Part shown: in pieces, positions 36,584 to 46,591 of the stretch
Numbering within the stretch: position 1 is the first letter of the stretch
Layout of the letters: each line of letters starts with the position of its first letter
Assembly: GCF_902705875.1 (NCBI RefSeq)
Contig: NZ_CACSIK010000001.1
Span: forward strand, 2,916,336-2,980,335
Origin: Zhongshania aliphaticivorans
Lineage (GTDB): Bacteria > Pseudomonadota > Gammaproteobacteria > Pseudomonadales > Spongiibacteraceae
DNA: 64,000 nt
Direction: 5' to 3'
The notes under the pieces: model-generated
The model's database searches: none
Told to the model about the DNA's origin: nothing
Seen by the model: only the letters and a program-made list of their open reading frames with translations
Program-made: the position numbers and the translations under genes

Positions 36584-37380
36584 TGCAGTCGCCACCGCAA
36601 CACCAAGCGCGTAAACGTTTTGGTCAAAACTTTCTCAATGATCAGGGCATCATTCGCCGCATCGTTCGCGCAGTATCCCCACAAGAGCATCAGCGTGTAT
36701 TGGAGATTGGCCCCGGCCAAGGCGCAATAACCGCCTCCATTTTAGCTACTGACTGCCAGCTAGATGTCATAGAACTAGACCGCGACCTCATACCAATCTT
36801 AGAAGATAAATTTGGTGTCGAAAAAAACTTCACCCTTCATCAGGGTGATGCGCTGAAATTTGATATCACCGCGCTCGCTGCCGGAGAGCAATTAAGGGTT
36901 GTGGGCAATCTTCCTTACAATATTTCAACCCCTCTCATTTTTCATCTACTCACCGCCCACAGCTGCATTAAAGATATGCATTTTATGCTGCAAAAAGAGG
37001 TGGTAGACCGGCTGGCAGCCAAGCCTGGCAGCAAGACCTACGGCAGGCTGGGTATCATGGCGCAATATTATTGCGAAGTAGAATCACTTTTTGACGTCCC
37101 ACCAGAAGCTTTTACCCCCCGCCCCAAGGTACAATCCGCCATCGTTAGGCTAACCCCTTACGAAAAGCCGCCATGTCCAGCTAATAATGTCGACACCTTG
37201 CAAAAGGTATTGCGAAGCGCATTCAATCAGCGCAGAAAAACCTTACGCAATACCCTTAAAGGGGTTATCGATAGCACCGAGATAGAACGCCTTGGAATCG
37301 ACTCAGGCCTTCGTCCCGAGCAGCTGGGCTTAGCGGAATATGTTGCCATTGCCAATGCAGTGAACAGCAACAGCGAGTAA
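36583..37380 (+). CDS. rsmA: 16S rRNA (adenine1518/1519-N6) dimethyltransferase, RsmA (KsgA)
   Basis: RsmA dimethylates two adenines in the 3'-terminal helix of 16S rRNA late in small-subunit assembly. Signatures: RKRFGQNFLND at the N-terminus, SAM motif VLEIGPGQGAIT, the catalytic NLPYNIST motif and the C-terminal FNQRRKTLRNTLKG. At 265 residues the length is normal. The ATG overlaps the pdxA stop. apaG begins 16 bases downstream. Confidence 0.95.
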   Translation: MQSPPQHQARKRFGQNFLNDQGIIRRIVRAVSPQEHQRVLEIGPGQGAITASILATDCQLDVIELDRDLIPILEDKFGVEKNFTLHQGDALKFDITALAAGEQLRVVGNLPYNISTPLIFHLLTAHSCIKDMHFMLQKEVVDRLAAKPGSKTYGRLGIMAQYYCEVESLFDVPPEAFTPRPKVQSAIVRLTPYEKPPCPANNVDTLQKVLRSAFNQRRKTLRNTLKGVIDSTEIERLGIDSGLRPEQLGLAEYVAIANAVNSNSE

Positions 37381-37395
37381 TTTGCGGAGCACATA

Positions 37396-37773
37396 ATGCC
37401 AGAAACAGCACCAGTAGATATTCAGGTAGAAAGCCAGTATCTACCTGACCAATCAGAACCAACCCAGCAACGCTTTGCGTTTGCCTATACCATCACCATT
37501 CAAAACACAGGCGATGAGGCCGTGCGCCTATTAAACCGCCACTGGATTATTACCGACGGCGACAACCAAGTTCAAGAAGTACAAGGTGAAGGCGTTATTG
37601 GCAAACAACCACTAATTCCACCAGGAGAGTCTTTTAGCTACACCTCTGGCGCAGTGATTGATACCGCGGTTGGCACAATGGAAGGCAGCTATGAAATGAT
37701 TAGCGCTTCCGGTCGTCCATTTATTGCGCCAATAGGAATTTTCTCACTTGCCCAGCCTTCGGCGCTTCATTAA
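37396..37773 (+). CDS. apaG: Co2+/Mg2+ efflux-associated protein ApaG
   Basis: A 125-residue ApaG protein with a fibronectin-III-like fold. Family motifs are RFAFAYTITIQNTGDEAVRL, HWIITDGDNQVQEVQGEGVIG (recognisable from HWIITDG and GEGVIG) and the central GESFSYTSGA. Its cellular role is not settled; it has been linked to cobalt resistance and magnesium efflux. It sits between rsmA and apaH, 8 bases ahead of apaH, in the order shared by many gammaproteobacteria. Confidence 0.93.
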   Translation: MPETAPVDIQVESQYLPDQSEPTQQRFAFAYTITIQNTGDEAVRLLNRHWIITDGDNQVQEVQGEGVIGKQPLIPPGESFSYTSGAVIDTAVGTMEGSYEMISASGRPFIAPIGIFSLAQPSALH

Positions 37774-37781
37774 CTAGTGTT

Positions 37782-38594
37782 ATGAGTAACTATGCCGTAG
37801 GTGATCTACAAGGCTGCCTAAAGCCACTGCAACGTTTGCTAAAGCAAGTTAATTTCGATGCCAATGTAGATCAGCTATGGCTTGTCGGCGACCTAGTGAA
37901 TAGAGGGCCAGACTCACTAGATACCCTGCGTTTTTTATATAGCATGAAAGACAGCCTGCGTATTACCTTAGGCAATCATGACCTGCACACCATTGCCTTA
38001 GCCCGCAAAGCCACAACACGCGGGCGCCATCCCACATTAGAAGCACTGTTAAACGCCCATGATTGCGATGAACTCACCCAGTGGCTGCTACAGCAACCCT
38101 TGGTGCGTAAATCAGATGATGGCCGCTATTTAATGAGCCACGCAGGTATTCCTCATATCTGGAGCAGTCATCAAGCGCTCTCGCTCAGCAAAGAAGTAGA
38201 GTCCACGCTGCAAAGCGTCAAGGTCGACGACTTCTTTCATAATATGTACGGGGATTCACCCTTATGCTGGCGAGATGACTTATGCGGTAATGAACGTCTC
38301 CGCACCATAACAAACTACCTTACTCGAATGCGCGCCTGCGATGCCCATGGCGAACTCGAATTAAGCTTTAAAGGCAGCCCCGCTGACATTCCCGCCCCCT
38401 ACCGCCCGTGGTTTGAGTGGCAGCCATTAAACCAACGGCAAGAAACCTTGATCTTTGGACATTGGGCCGCATTGGAATGCAACACGGGACGCAATGATAT
38501 TATCGCCCTTGATAGCGGCTGCGTTTGGGGCCGTCACATGACCATGCTAAATATGGATACACAGCAATTGTATCGCTGCGAGTGCAAGCCCTAG
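37782..38594 (+). CDS. apaH: Symmetrical Ap4A hydrolase, ApaH
   Basis: ApaH splits diadenosine tetraphosphate into two ADP and also removes Np4 caps from RNA 5' ends. The 270-residue metallophosphatase has the motifs VGDLQGCLKPL, LVGDLVNRGPDSL, LGNHDLH, SHAGIPHIWS and FGHWAAL, all with intact metal and catalytic residues. It is the last gene of the lptD operon; cca follows after a 91-base gap. Confidence 0.94.
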   Translation: MSNYAVGDLQGCLKPLQRLLKQVNFDANVDQLWLVGDLVNRGPDSLDTLRFLYSMKDSLRITLGNHDLHTIALARKATTRGRHPTLEALLNAHDCDELTQWLLQQPLVRKSDDGRYLMSHAGIPHIWSSHQALSLSKEVESTLQSVKVDDFFHNMYGDSPLCWRDDLCGNERLRTITNYLTRMRACDAHGELELSFKGSPADIPAPYRPWFEWQPLNQRQETLIFGHWAALECNTGRNDIIALDSGCVWGRHMTMLNMDTQQLYRCECKP

Positions 38595-38685
38595 CACTAT
38601 AATACCTTGGCAGCTATTTTCGAAAACCCGCCCATAGTCAATGCTATACTGCCAGCCTATTTACAAACCCTTAGCACAGGTCTCC

Positions 38686-39777
38686 ATGAAAACGTATCTC
38701 GTCGGCGGCGCAGTACGCGATAAATTACTAAACTATCCCTATCACGAACGAGATTGGGTGGTAGTCGGTGCACACCCAAAAGATCTGATCGAGCAAAATT
38801 ATCAACAAGTAGGCAAAGATTTCCCCGTATTTCTGCACCCCACAACCAAAGAGGAATACGCCTTAGCTCGCACCGAGCGAAAATCTGGCGCGGGTTATCA
38901 TGGATTTATATGCGATTTCAGCCCAGACATTACCCTAGAAGAAGATTTAAGCCGTCGTGATTTGACCATCAACGCAATGGCAGAAAGCGACAAGGGCGAC
39001 ATTATTGACCCCTACGGCGGCACTAAGGATTTACACAACCGCGTACTCCGCCACGTCTCACCCGCATTTAGTGAAGACCCCTTACGCATTCTTCGTGTCG
39101 CAAGGTTTGCTGCTCGCTACGCCCACCTAGGATTTGTGGTCGCTGACGAAACCCAAGAATTAATGCGTGAGATGAGCGATAACGGTGAATTATCAACCAT
39201 TGCCGCCGAGCGTATCTGGGTAGAGTTAACTAAGGCACTAAACGAAAAATCTCCCGCCACCTTTTTTACAACATTATTAGATTGCGGCGCCTTGCGGGCA
39301 TTATTTCCTCTGTGGCCAGCCGCCCTAAACACCCAAGTACTAACAAGCTTAAATCATGCCGCTGATTTAAATTTAGATATTGATATTCGCTTTGCCATCA
39401 CTTGCAGTGAATTAAACACCAAGCAATGCCAAACCCTGTGCAAACAACTTCGCGCCAGTAATAGTGCGACATGGCTAGCAGAGCGATGCGCCGCCAACAT
39501 TCCACTTCCATCGCTTAATACCGCAGAAGACTGGCTGACACTGCTTGAGAATTTTGACTACGTTCGTCGGCCACAGCTATTAACCGCGTTCATCACCGCA
39601 GCAACACAATTAACACCCGAGGAAGAACGCCTAAACAAATTACAGAACGCCGCTACCGCCCTGCAAGAAATCCAAGCCGCTAACTTGATTAGCCAGGGGT
39701 TTAAAGGTCCGGCTCTGGGGCAGGCACTACGTGCAGAACGCTTAAAAAAATTGACCGAATTAGCTTGCTACAAATAA
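38686..39777 (+). CDS. cca: CCA tRNA nucleotidyltransferase, Cca
   Basis: Cca adds or repairs the 3' CCA of tRNAs. The N-terminus [16 protein letters not shown] is the family start, so I use the ATG at 38686, not the longer frame from 38641. The nucleotidyltransferase metal motif is HERDWVVVG and the later motifs [22 protein letters not shown] and [12 protein letters not shown] are all present. The C-terminal HD phosphohydrolase part of the E. coli enzyme is degenerate: after [12 protein letters not shown] the segment expected to hold HD residues reads AITCSELN, so phosphatase activity should be absent. Length is 363 against about 412 in E. coli. Confidence 0.9.
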   Translation: MKTYLVGGAVRDKLLNYPYHERDWVVVGAHPKDLIEQNYQQVGKDFPVFLHPTTKEEYALARTERKSGAGYHGFICDFSPDITLEEDLSRRDLTINAMAESDKGDIIDPYGGTKDLHNRVLRHVSPAFSEDPLRILRVARFAARYAHLGFVVADETQELMREMSDNGELSTIAAERIWVELTKALNEKSPATFFTTLLDCGALRALFPLWPAALNTQVLTSLNHAADLNLDIDIRFAITCSELNTKQCQTLCKQLRASNSATWLAERCAANIPLPSLNTAEDWLTLLENFDYVRRPQLLTAFITAATQLTPEEERLNKLQNAATALQEIQAANLISQGFKGPALGQALRAERLKKLTELACYK

Positions 39778-39782
39778 AAGAA

Positions 39783-40292
39783 CTAAGTCGCTGAAAGGTC
39801 CCGGCCCTGCCATAAAAAGGACACAGGCCATAATTTTTGATCTGAGGCGTAAGCACGCCACAACTCTTGATAACTGCGACCATCTAGTGGATGCCTGTGG
39901 TTGGGCGCGAGCTCACTCAACGGTAACAGGACAAACGCGTTATACAGAATTTCTTCACGGGGCAACTCTATACCGGCATGATAACCACAGAGCTCGCCAT
40001 AACTTAAAATATCGATATCTAAGGTTCGGGGGCTAAACTTTAACGCGTCTAATTGACGACCGTTATTCAACTCAATGGCCCGCATTTGCACGGCAAGCTC
40101 ACTTAAGGGCATATCGGTAGAAAACCCTACCGCCATATTCAAGAATAAACTACCACGAAACCCAACCGACTCACTCTCATACACCCTAGACAACTTTAAG
40201 GGACCAAATAGCTCGGTTAAGCTATCTAGCGCAATGGTGAGATGACGGTAGCGAGCGGTATTACTGCCCAAACTGAGAAAAACGTCAGCCAT
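39783..40292 (-). CDS. folK: 2-amino-4-hydroxy-6-hydroxymethyldihydropteridine diphosphokinase, FolK
   Basis: FolK transfers pyrophosphate from ATP to 6-hydroxymethyldihydropterin in folate synthesis. The 169-residue protein shows LSLGSN at the N-terminus, SRVYESESVG, FLNMAVGFST, the signature FSPRTLDIDILSYG (metal-binding Asp pair) and LPLSELAPNHRHP. It lies 2 bases after folB in a tsaD-folB-folK unit and is convergent with cca. Confidence 0.93.
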   Translation of the reverse strand: MADVFLSLGSNTARYRHLTIALDSLTELFGPLKLSRVYESESVGFRGSLFLNMAVGFSTDMPLSELAVQMRAIELNNGRQLDALKFSPRTLDIDILSYGELCGYHAGIELPREEILYNAFVLLPLSELAPNHRHPLDGRSYQELWRAYASDQKLWPVSFLWQGRDLSAT

Positions 40293-40294
40293 CG

Positions 40295-40648
40295 CTATCG
40301 TTGACCACGCTCAATGACAATGCCAACTTCACTGGCTTGCCGCATGGCCCCAGGCTTACTCAGGGTTAACCGCAGCCAAGGTACAGCAAACTCTGTCATT
40401 ATCATCTCTGCACAACGCTGCGCCAGCGTTTCTACTAACGCAAACTCACTTGCCTTAACAAACGCTTCAACGCCTTCAGTGATCGCCTTGTAATTTAAGG
40501 TAAGCTTAATATCATCATCCGCAGCGGCGGGACGAATATCTGTACCCAATTCAAGATCAAGTACCAATGTTTGATGATGTGCGCGCTCAAAATCATAGAT
40601 ACCAATAACCGTATCTACTCGTAAACCACGTATAAAAACAATATCCAT
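40295..40648 (-). CDS. folB: Dihydroneopterin aldolase, FolB
   Basis: FolB cleaves 7,8-dihydroneopterin to hydroxymethyldihydropterin and glycolaldehyde (often with epimerase activity). The protein from the ATG at 40648 has 118 residues and the standard start MDIVFIRGLRVDTVIGIYDFE; a longer frame from 40762 overlaps tsaD and gains nothing. Glu in YDFER-type and Lys in TLSKPGAM positions match the active site. A GGGGCAG site is just upstream. It is placed between tsaD and folK on the same strand. Confidence 0.91.
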   Translation of the reverse strand: MDIVFIRGLRVDTVIGIYDFERAHHQTLVLDLELGTDIRPAAADDDIKLTLNYKAITEGVEAFVKASEFALVETLAQRCAEMIMTEFAVPWLRLTLSKPGAMRQASEVGIVIERGQR

Positions 40649-40677
40649 AAACTGCCCCATGCCTAGCCAAGCGTCAT

Positions 40678-41703
40678 TCAGACTGGCGTCAATTCTGTCA
40701 TCGGCCAACGAGGCCGTATCGATACACCAAGCCCCTCCGCCTGCCCAACCTGTAAGCGACAATGACCTGCATATGCGATCATCGCACCATTATCAGTACA
40801 AAACTCGGGACGTGGATAGAAGACGTGACCACCTGTTTTGGCTAACTTTTGGGCTAAACGCGCTCGCAGCACGGTATTCGCACTCACCCCCCCCGCCATC
40901 ACCAAAGTATTTAAATTTTCTTGCACTAAGGCTCGCGTGCACTTAATAACCAACGTATCAACGACCGCCTCTTGGAAAGCAGCGGCAATATCCGCCTTAT
41001 CTTGAGCATCATGGCCGCCAGCTTCGCGGCTAGCTGCCACCGTATTTAATGTAAAGGTCTTTAAACCGCTAAAACTAAAATCCAAACCCGGACGATTTAC
41101 CATAGGTCTTGGGAATTTATATCGCCCAACCGTGCCCTGCTCTGCAGCCTTTGCCACTTGCGGCCCACCCGGGTAACCCAAGCCCAGCATTTTTGCGGCC
41201 TTATCAAAGGCCTCTCCAGCGGCATCATCAAGTGACTCACCCAAAATACGATACCGGCCAATTCCATCAACCCGTACTAGCTGGGTATGACCACCAGAGA
41301 CCAGTAGCGCAATAAAAGGAAAGTCAGGCGCGTTTTCTTCCAGCATTGGCGCCAGTAAATGGCCTTCCATATGATGCACCGCAACAGCGGGAACTCCCCA
41401 GCCATAAGCCATTGCCCGCCCAGCGCAGGCACCAACCATTAAGGCACCCGCAAGCCCAGGGCCATTAGTGAAGGCAACCCCGTCTAACTCTTCGCCACGC
41501 ATACCCGCCTTTGTCAAAACCTCGCGGACCAACGGAAGTAACTTTCTAACATGGTCTCGCGATGCCAACTCTGGCACCACACCACCATATTCGGCATGCA
41601 AATCAATTTGACTGTACAAGGCCTCCGCAAGTAAACCTTGCTCAGAGTCGTATATCGCCACACCCGTTTCATCACAAGAGGTTTCAAGTCCCAAAACACG
41701 CAC
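40678..41703 (-). CDS. tsaD: tRNA N6-adenosine threonylcarbamoyltransferase, TsaD
   Basis: TsaD transfers the threonylcarbamoyl group to A37 of ANN-decoding tRNAs. The ASKHA-fold protein has [14 protein letters not shown], the metal-binding [27 protein letters not shown] and, late, VMAGGVSAN and [13 protein letters not shown]. The family usually begins MRVLGLETS, which corresponds to the GTG at 41703; an in-frame ATG at 41748 would add 15 atypical residues. It is divergent from rpsU, a very common gammaproteobacterial arrangement, and heads the tsaD-folB-folK unit. Confidence 0.93.
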   Translation of the reverse strand: MRVLGLETSCDETGVAIYDSEQGLLAEALYSQIDLHAEYGGVVPELASRDHVRKLLPLVREVLTKAGMRGEELDGVAFTNGPGLAGALMVGACAGRAMAYGWGVPAVAVHHMEGHLLAPMLEENAPDFPFIALLVSGGHTQLVRVDGIGRYRILGESLDDAAGEAFDKAAKMLGLGYPGGPQVAKAAEQGTVGRYKFPRPMVNRPGLDFSFSGLKTFTLNTVAASREAGGHDAQDKADIAAAFQEAVVDTLVIKCTRALVQENLNTLVMAGGVSANTVLRARLAQKLAKTGGHVFYPRPEFCTDNGAMIAYAGHCRLQVGQAEGLGVSIRPRWPMTELTPV

Positions 41704-41780
41704 TTTCTGACTTCCCACGCTAATTGAGCGCGCATGATACTGGCTCAACAGGATTCACACCAGTTATCGCCTTAATGGCT

Positions 41781-41809
41781 TTGCTTTTTGCCACAACAGA
41801 GTATAGAAT
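41781..41809 (+). promoter_or_regulatory. Candidate sigma-70 promoter for the rpsU operon
   Basis: TTGCTT and TAGAAT are separated by 17 bases, about 80 bases ahead of the rpsU start. Between them and the gene a leader hairpin can form (GTGCAAA at 41844-41850 with TTTGCAC at 41859-41865). Predicted by eye only. Confidence 0.4.
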
Positions 41810-41888
41810 TCAGCGCCCTTGGAGTACCGCTTTGAAATTTGCGGTGCAAACAGCAATTTTTGCACATTGATTAGGACAGGTTTAACGA

Positions 41889-42104
41889 ATGCCTTCAGTC
41901 AAACTCAAAGAAAACGAACCATTTGATATCGCTCTACGTCGTTTTAAGCGTTCTTGCGAAAAAGCAGGCGTACTGGCAGAAGTTCGTCGTCGCGAATTCT
42001 ACGAAAAGCCAACTTCAGTTCGTAAGCGTCAAGCTGCCGCTGCTGTTAAGCGTCACGCTAAAAAAGTATCACGCGACAACAAAAAGCAACAACGCCTCTA
42101 CTAA
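41889..42104 (+). CDS. rpsU: 30S ribosomal protein S21
   Basis: S21 is a small basic ribosomal protein helping initiation. The 71-residue product begins [20 protein letters not shown] and ends in a Lys/Arg-rich helix ([17 protein letters not shown]), identical in pattern to the gammaproteobacterial family. AGGACAGG upstream is the ribosome site. It begins the macromolecular synthesis operon rpsU-yqeY-dnaG-rpoD. A short TAAGGT/ACCTTA hairpin overlaps its stop codon and could act as a partial attenuator, as expected because S21 is needed in larger amounts than primase. Confidence 0.97.
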   Translation: MPSVKLKENEPFDIALRRFKRSCEKAGVLAEVRRREFYEKPTSVRKRQAAAAVKRHAKKVSRDNKKQQRLY

Positions 42105-42180
42105 GGTCTCTTCGCAGAACCTTAAGTAGTGCCTTGCGCTTTGCTCTACCCTCCTTAAATCAAAGGAATCTTGCGAGACC

Positions 42181-42633
42181 ATGGCTGATCAAACGCTGAA
42201 GCAAACTCTCACAGACGCGATGAAAACCGCGATGCGAGCCAAAGATAAAGCGACATTGAATGCCGTGCGACTTATACTCGCCGAGATAAAACGCATTGAA
42301 GTTGATGAGCGCATAGATGTAGATGATGCACGTGTGCTTACTGTACTCGACAAAATGTGCAAACAGCGTCGAGACTCGATCAGCCAGTATGAAAATGCTG
42401 GCCGTGAAGAACTCGCCGAGCAAGAACGCTTTGAAATGAGCGTCATCCAAACCTATATGCCCACCCCGTTAAGTGACGACGAGCTTGAGAGTCTTATTAA
42501 AGCCGCCATCAGTAACAGCGGTGCAACGGCAATGAAAGACATGGGTAAAGTTGTAGCCGAACTAAAACCTAAAGTTCAGGGTCGCGCAGATATGGCCGCT
42601 GTCAGCAAAAAAATCAAAGCATTACTCGCTTAA
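42181..42633 (+). CDS. GatB/YqeY domain-containing protein
   Basis: A 150-residue YqeY protein related to the tail domain of the amidotransferase subunit GatB, a helical tRNA-binding-like domain. Recognisable stretches are LKQTLTDAMKTAMRAKD, LNAVRLILAEIK and the C-terminal VVAELKPKVQGRADMAAVS. Its exact function is not known, but it is regularly inserted between rpsU and dnaG, as here. Confidence 0.92.
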   Translation: MADQTLKQTLTDAMKTAMRAKDKATLNAVRLILAEIKRIEVDERIDVDDARVLTVLDKMCKQRRDSISQYENAGREELAEQERFEMSVIQTYMPTPLSDDELESLIKAAISNSGATAMKDMGKVVAELKPKVQGRADMAAVSKKIKALLA

Positions 42634-42715
42634 CAAAGACAAACCCACTCCGGCCAATTGCTAGCATCGGCATCAACTGATACGCTCACCCAACTGCTTT
42701 TTCGGAAATACTGAC

Positions 42716-44578
42716 GTGGCCGCAAAAGGACGTATCCCCCAATATTTTATCGATGACCTGCTCTCAAGGGTCGACATTGTCGACGTCATCAACCGCCGCG
42801 TTTCTTTAAAAAAGACCGGTAAGAATTATAGTGCTTGCTGCCCCTTCCACGAGGAAAAAACCCCTTCTTTTAGCGTAAACCCAGACAAACAGTTCTATTA
42901 TTGCTTTGGCTGCGGCGCTGCGGGAAATGCGGTTGGCTTCATTATGGATTACGAGCGCCAGGATTTTCCCAGCGCCATAGAGAGCCTCGCTCACGTTGCG
43001 GGACTAGAAGTCCCTCGCGAAGAATTAAGCCCTCAGCAGCAAATCAAACAAGAACGCCGTAAAACCATTTACGACTTAATGGAGCAAGTTTCCGCCCATT
43101 ACCAAAAACAACTTCGAGTCTCCCCGCAATCCCAGCGCGCCGTCGACTACCTGAAACGCCGCGGTCTCAGCGGCCGAATCGCCAGAGACTTTAACATTGG
43201 CTTTGCCCCACCGGGCTGGGACAACCTCTTAAACACATTTGGCAATACCGACGAGCAAAAGCAGCAACTTATTGACGCCGGCATGCTCATTGAGAAAGAA
43301 GACGGCAAGCTCTACGATCGCTTCCGTGACAGAATCATGTTCCCCATCCGCGACAACCGCGGACGCGTCATTGCTTTTGGCGGCCGGGTTTTAGGTGACG
43401 ACAAACCTAAATATTTAAACTCCCCCGAAACCGATATTTTTCAAAAAAACAGAGAGCTTTATGGGCTCTACCATGCTCGACAAAATAACCGCCATTTAGA
43501 ACAGCTCCTTATCGTAGAAGGCTATATGGATGTTGTTGCCTTGGCGCAACATGGGATTATGACAGGCATTGCCACCCTCGGCACAGCCAGTAACACAGAA
43601 CACCTTCGCACGGCTTTTCGCTATGCCAGCGAGCTTATATTTTGCTTCGACGGTGACGCTGCTGGACGCAAAGCGGCTGAGCGCGCCTTAGAAAACGCCC
43701 TCCCAGTAATGGAAGATGGCAGACGAATTCGCTTTTTATTTTTACCCGAAGGAGATGACCCCGATAGCGTGGTCAACCGCGATGGCGCAGCAGGCTTTCA
43801 AAAACTACTCGCCAAAGCCACACCTCTTGAGCGCTATTTTTTCGAATCGCTACACGAGCAAACAGACCCCGACACACTGGAAGGCAAGGCGCGCCTGAGT
43901 AAACTAGCACTACCCAAGCTGCTAATGCTACCCGATGGCGTTTTTCGCCAACTCATGCTCGACTCCCTAGCGGAGCGGACCGGCCTCAGCCGCCAATCCG
44001 TAGACCAACTACTTAATGAGTCAAATGCCGAAAAACCAATTACGGAGAATACCGCTCCCACAGCTCCGCAACGCCGCGACGCCACTCAAAACCTAAAGGT
44101 ACAATTACCAAAGGGACGCCGCGACCCCCTTTTATTTGCATTGGCCATGCTGCTCTACAACCCGAGAGGCGTTACCACGGGTACAAGCAATATCACCCAT
44201 TCAGACTCTTCACCGGTAGCCGCACTGCTAAATAACACTATCGCGTTGCTGCGTAAGCGTCCCGAGTCCAGCACAGCGATGCTGTTAGGGCACTGGTACG
44301 GGCAACCTGAATACGAGGTTTTGACAGAGGCCCTAAAAACCATCGAACTGCTTGGCAACGAATTAACCGACGAAAAAGCCGAAGCCGCCTTTTTCGACAC
44401 CCTAACTCACCTCGAAACCCAGCAATCCAGCGAAATATTACGCAATCATGTTGATAAATTACGGGGCGACAGTGAAGTCGACAAACCACCAAACAGCAAC
44501 TACGCTGAGCTTAGTGAGTCAGAAAAACAGCAGCTGCTCACAATTCAACAGCTGCTAAAACAAAAACACCGCTTGTAA
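42716..44578 (+). CDS. dnaG: DNA primase, DnaG
   Basis: DnaG makes RNA primers at the replication fork. The 620-residue protein has a CHC2 zinc-binding domain with Cys42, His45, Cys63 and Cys66 (CCPFHEEK and YYCFGCG). The RNA polymerase core and TOPRIM domain follow from about residue 170 to 400 (LLIVEGYMDVVAL with the TOPRIM Glu, then FCFDGDAAGRKAAERAL with the DxD acidic residues). The C-terminal helicase-binding domain runs to residue 620. The start is GTG. It is in the rpsU-dnaG-rpoD operon. Confidence 0.96.
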   Translation: MAAKGRIPQYFIDDLLSRVDIVDVINRRVSLKKTGKNYSACCPFHEEKTPSFSVNPDKQFYYCFGCGAAGNAVGFIMDYERQDFPSAIESLAHVAGLEVPREELSPQQQIKQERRKTIYDLMEQVSAHYQKQLRVSPQSQRAVDYLKRRGLSGRIARDFNIGFAPPGWDNLLNTFGNTDEQKQQLIDAGMLIEKEDGKLYDRFRDRIMFPIRDNRGRVIAFGGRVLGDDKPKYLNSPETDIFQKNRELYGLYHARQNNRHLEQLLIVEGYMDVVALAQHGIMTGIATLGTASNTEHLRTAFRYASELIFCFDGDAAGRKAAERALENALPVMEDGRRIRFLFLPEGDDPDSVVNRDGAAGFQKLLAKATPLERYFFESLHEQTDPDTLEGKARLSKLALPKLLMLPDGVFRQLMLDSLAERTGLSRQSVDQLLNESNAEKPITENTAPTAPQRRDATQNLKVQLPKGRRDPLLFALAMLLYNPRGVTTGTSNITHSDSSPVAALLNNTIALLRKRPESSTAMLLGHWYGQPEYEVLTEALKTIELLGNELTDEKAEAAFFDTLTHLETQQSSEILRNHVDKLRGDSEVDKPPNSNYAELSESEKQQLLTIQQLLKQKHRL

Positions 44579-44699
44579 AAACGAAAACAGGCTTCATTAA
44601 TACACTACTACCTAGTCCAATTACGCAGAACCGCACAATTTACCAAACTACAACCTGAACAAGTCTGGAATTTACTGGTCGTATAGGGGGTAGATGGGG

Positions 44700-44705
44700 T
44701 ATAAT
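44700..44705 (+). promoter_or_regulatory. Candidate -10 element upstream of rpoD
   Basis: A consensus TATAAT 45 bases before the rpoD ATG in the 171-base dnaG-rpoD spacer. The matching -35 is weak. It suggests an internal rpoD promoter, as in other bacteria. Confidence 0.35.
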
Positions 44706-44749
44706 CCGCGGCTATTTTTCAACCTGCACCCAACGAGTAATTTGAAAGA

Positions 44750-46537
44750 ATGAGTGACTCAAAGCATCAATCGCGCCTCAAACAACTCATTGCCAAAGGC
44801 AAGGAGCAGGGTTATTTAACGTACTCTGAGGTCAACGACCACTTACCGGAAGATATTTCGGATCCAGATCAGGTCGAAGAAATCATCCAAATGATCAATG
44901 ACATGGGGATTCAGGTGTTTGAACACGCGCCTGATGAAGACACATTGATCATGGCCGGCAGCGATTCACCTGACGACATCGCCGCCGCAGAAGCTGCAGC
45001 CGCGCTTGCCGCAGTAGAAACTGAAACGGGCCGCACAACCGACCCTGTCCGCATGTATATGCGGGAAATGGGCACCGTTGAACTCCTTACCCGTGAAGGC
45101 GAAATTGTCATTGCCAAACGGATAGAAGAAGGTATCCGTGAAGTAATGGCGTCACTGGCCTATTACCCCGGCGTGGTTACTGGTGTTCTAGCTCAATACG
45201 ACAAAGTTGCTACAGAAGAGCGTCGCCTCGGCGATATCATGAGCGGCTATTTAGACCCAGCAGACAATGTACCCTCACCGCAAGCTCAAGCAGCAGCCGC
45301 TGCAGAAGCCAGTGATGACGATGAAGATGCCGTCTCCGGTCCAGATCCAGAAGAAGCACGTATTCGCTTTGCGGCATTACAAAAGCAATCGGATAAGGTT
45401 GAAAAATGCATCGCTGAAAACGGTCGCTACAGCAAGCAAACCGCAAAAGAATTAAGCGCCTTAGGCGAACTATTCAAATTCTTTAAGCTGACCCCAAGCA
45501 TTTTTGACCCCCTCATAGAAGAGGTGCGCACCACACTTAGCTCCATTCGTGCAATGGAACGTGAAATCATGTCCATCTGCATCAAAAAAGTGGGCATTGA
45601 TCGCAAAGAGTTCATCCGTAGCTTCCAAGGCAACGAAGCCAACCTTAAATGGGCTGATGAACTGTTAAAGAAACACCCAAAATTAGCAGAATACAACGAC
45701 GTTATTCGCCGTATTCAGACTAAAATTGCCTATATTGAAGAACGCCAAGACTTAACTATTTCTGACATCAAAGAAATTAATCGTCGCGTTTCTATTGGTG
45801 AGGCTCGCGCCCGCCGCGCTAAAAAGGAAATGGTAGAAGCCAACCTACGATTGGTTATCTCTATTGCCAAAAAGTACACCAACCGTGGTTTGCAATTCCT
45901 CGATTTGATTCAAGAAGGCAATATCGGCTTGATGAAAGCGGTAGACAAATTTGAATACCGTCGCGGTTACAAGTTCTCAACTTATGCAACATGGTGGATA
46001 CGCCAGGCCATTACTCGCTCTATTGCTGACCAGGCGCGTACTATCCGTATTCCGGTACACATGATAGAAACCATCAACAAGCTAAACCGTATCTCTCGCC
46101 AGATGCTTCAGGAAATGGGACGCGAACCCACACCAGAAGAACTCGGTGAGCGTATGGAAATGCCTGAAGATAAAGTACGTAAAGTACTTAAAATCGCCAA
46201 AGAACCTATTTCAATGGAAACACCTATTGGTGATGATGAAGACTCTCACTTAGGTGATTTCATCGAAGACGGCACCATCTCTTCACCCATTGAATCGGCC
46301 ACAGGCGAAGGTCTACGCGAAGCCACTAAAGATGTGCTTTCAGGGCTGACTGCTCGGGAAGCAAAAGTGCTGAGAATGCGCTTTGGTATTGATATGAATA
46401 CCGATCACACCCTAGAAGAGGTCGGCAAACAATTTGACGTTACCAGAGAACGTATTCGTCAAATCGAAGCCAAAGCATTGCGTAAGCTACGTCATCCAAC
46501 ACGCTCGGACCACCTCCGCAGCTTCTTAGACGAATAA
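44750..46537 (+). CDS. rpoD: RNA polymerase primary sigma factor RpoD (sigma-70)
   Basis: The housekeeping sigma factor. The 595-residue protein begins with a region 1.1 typical of gammaproteobacteria ([20 protein letters not shown]), then region 1.2 ([20 protein letters not shown]), an acidic non-conserved insert around residues 160-200, region 2 ([35 protein letters not shown]), region 3 and region 4 with the -35 recognition helix ([18 protein letters not shown]). Length is slightly under the E. coli 613. It is the last gene of the macromolecular synthesis operon. Confidence 0.97.
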   Translation: MSDSKHQSRLKQLIAKGKEQGYLTYSEVNDHLPEDISDPDQVEEIIQMINDMGIQVFEHAPDEDTLIMAGSDSPDDIAAAEAAAALAAVETETGRTTDPVRMYMREMGTVELLTREGEIVIAKRIEEGIREVMASLAYYPGVVTGVLAQYDKVATEERRLGDIMSGYLDPADNVPSPQAQAAAAAEASDDDEDAVSGPDPEEARIRFAALQKQSDKVEKCIAENGRYSKQTAKELSALGELFKFFKLTPSIFDPLIEEVRTTLSSIRAMEREIMSICIKKVGIDRKEFIRSFQGNEANLKWADELLKKHPKLAEYNDVIRRIQTKIAYIEERQDLTISDIKEINRRVSIGEARARRAKKEMVEANLRLVISIAKKYTNRGLQFLDLIQEGNIGLMKAVDKFEYRRGYKFSTYATWWIRQAITRSIADQARTIRIPVHMIETINKLNRISRQMLQEMGREPTPEELGERMEMPEDKVRKVLKIAKEPISMETPIGDDEDSHLGDFIEDGTISSPIESATGEGLREATKDVLSGLTAREAKVLRMRFGIDMNTDHTLEEVGKQFDVTRERIRQIEAKALRKLRHPTRSDHLRSFLDE

Positions 46538-46550
46538 CAACACAGAAAAC

Positions 46551-46577
46551 CCGAACTTGCCTACTCGGCAAGTTCGG
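46551..46577 (+). terminator. Hairpin after rpoD
   Basis: CCGAACTTGCC, loop TACTC, then GGCAAGTTCGG: a perfect 11-base stem starting 13 bases past the rpoD stop. No long T-run follows (CTCAAAAT), so it may act as a mRNA-stabilising hairpin or a weak terminator. Confidence 0.65.
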
Positions 46578-46591
46578 CTCAAAATCTACAA

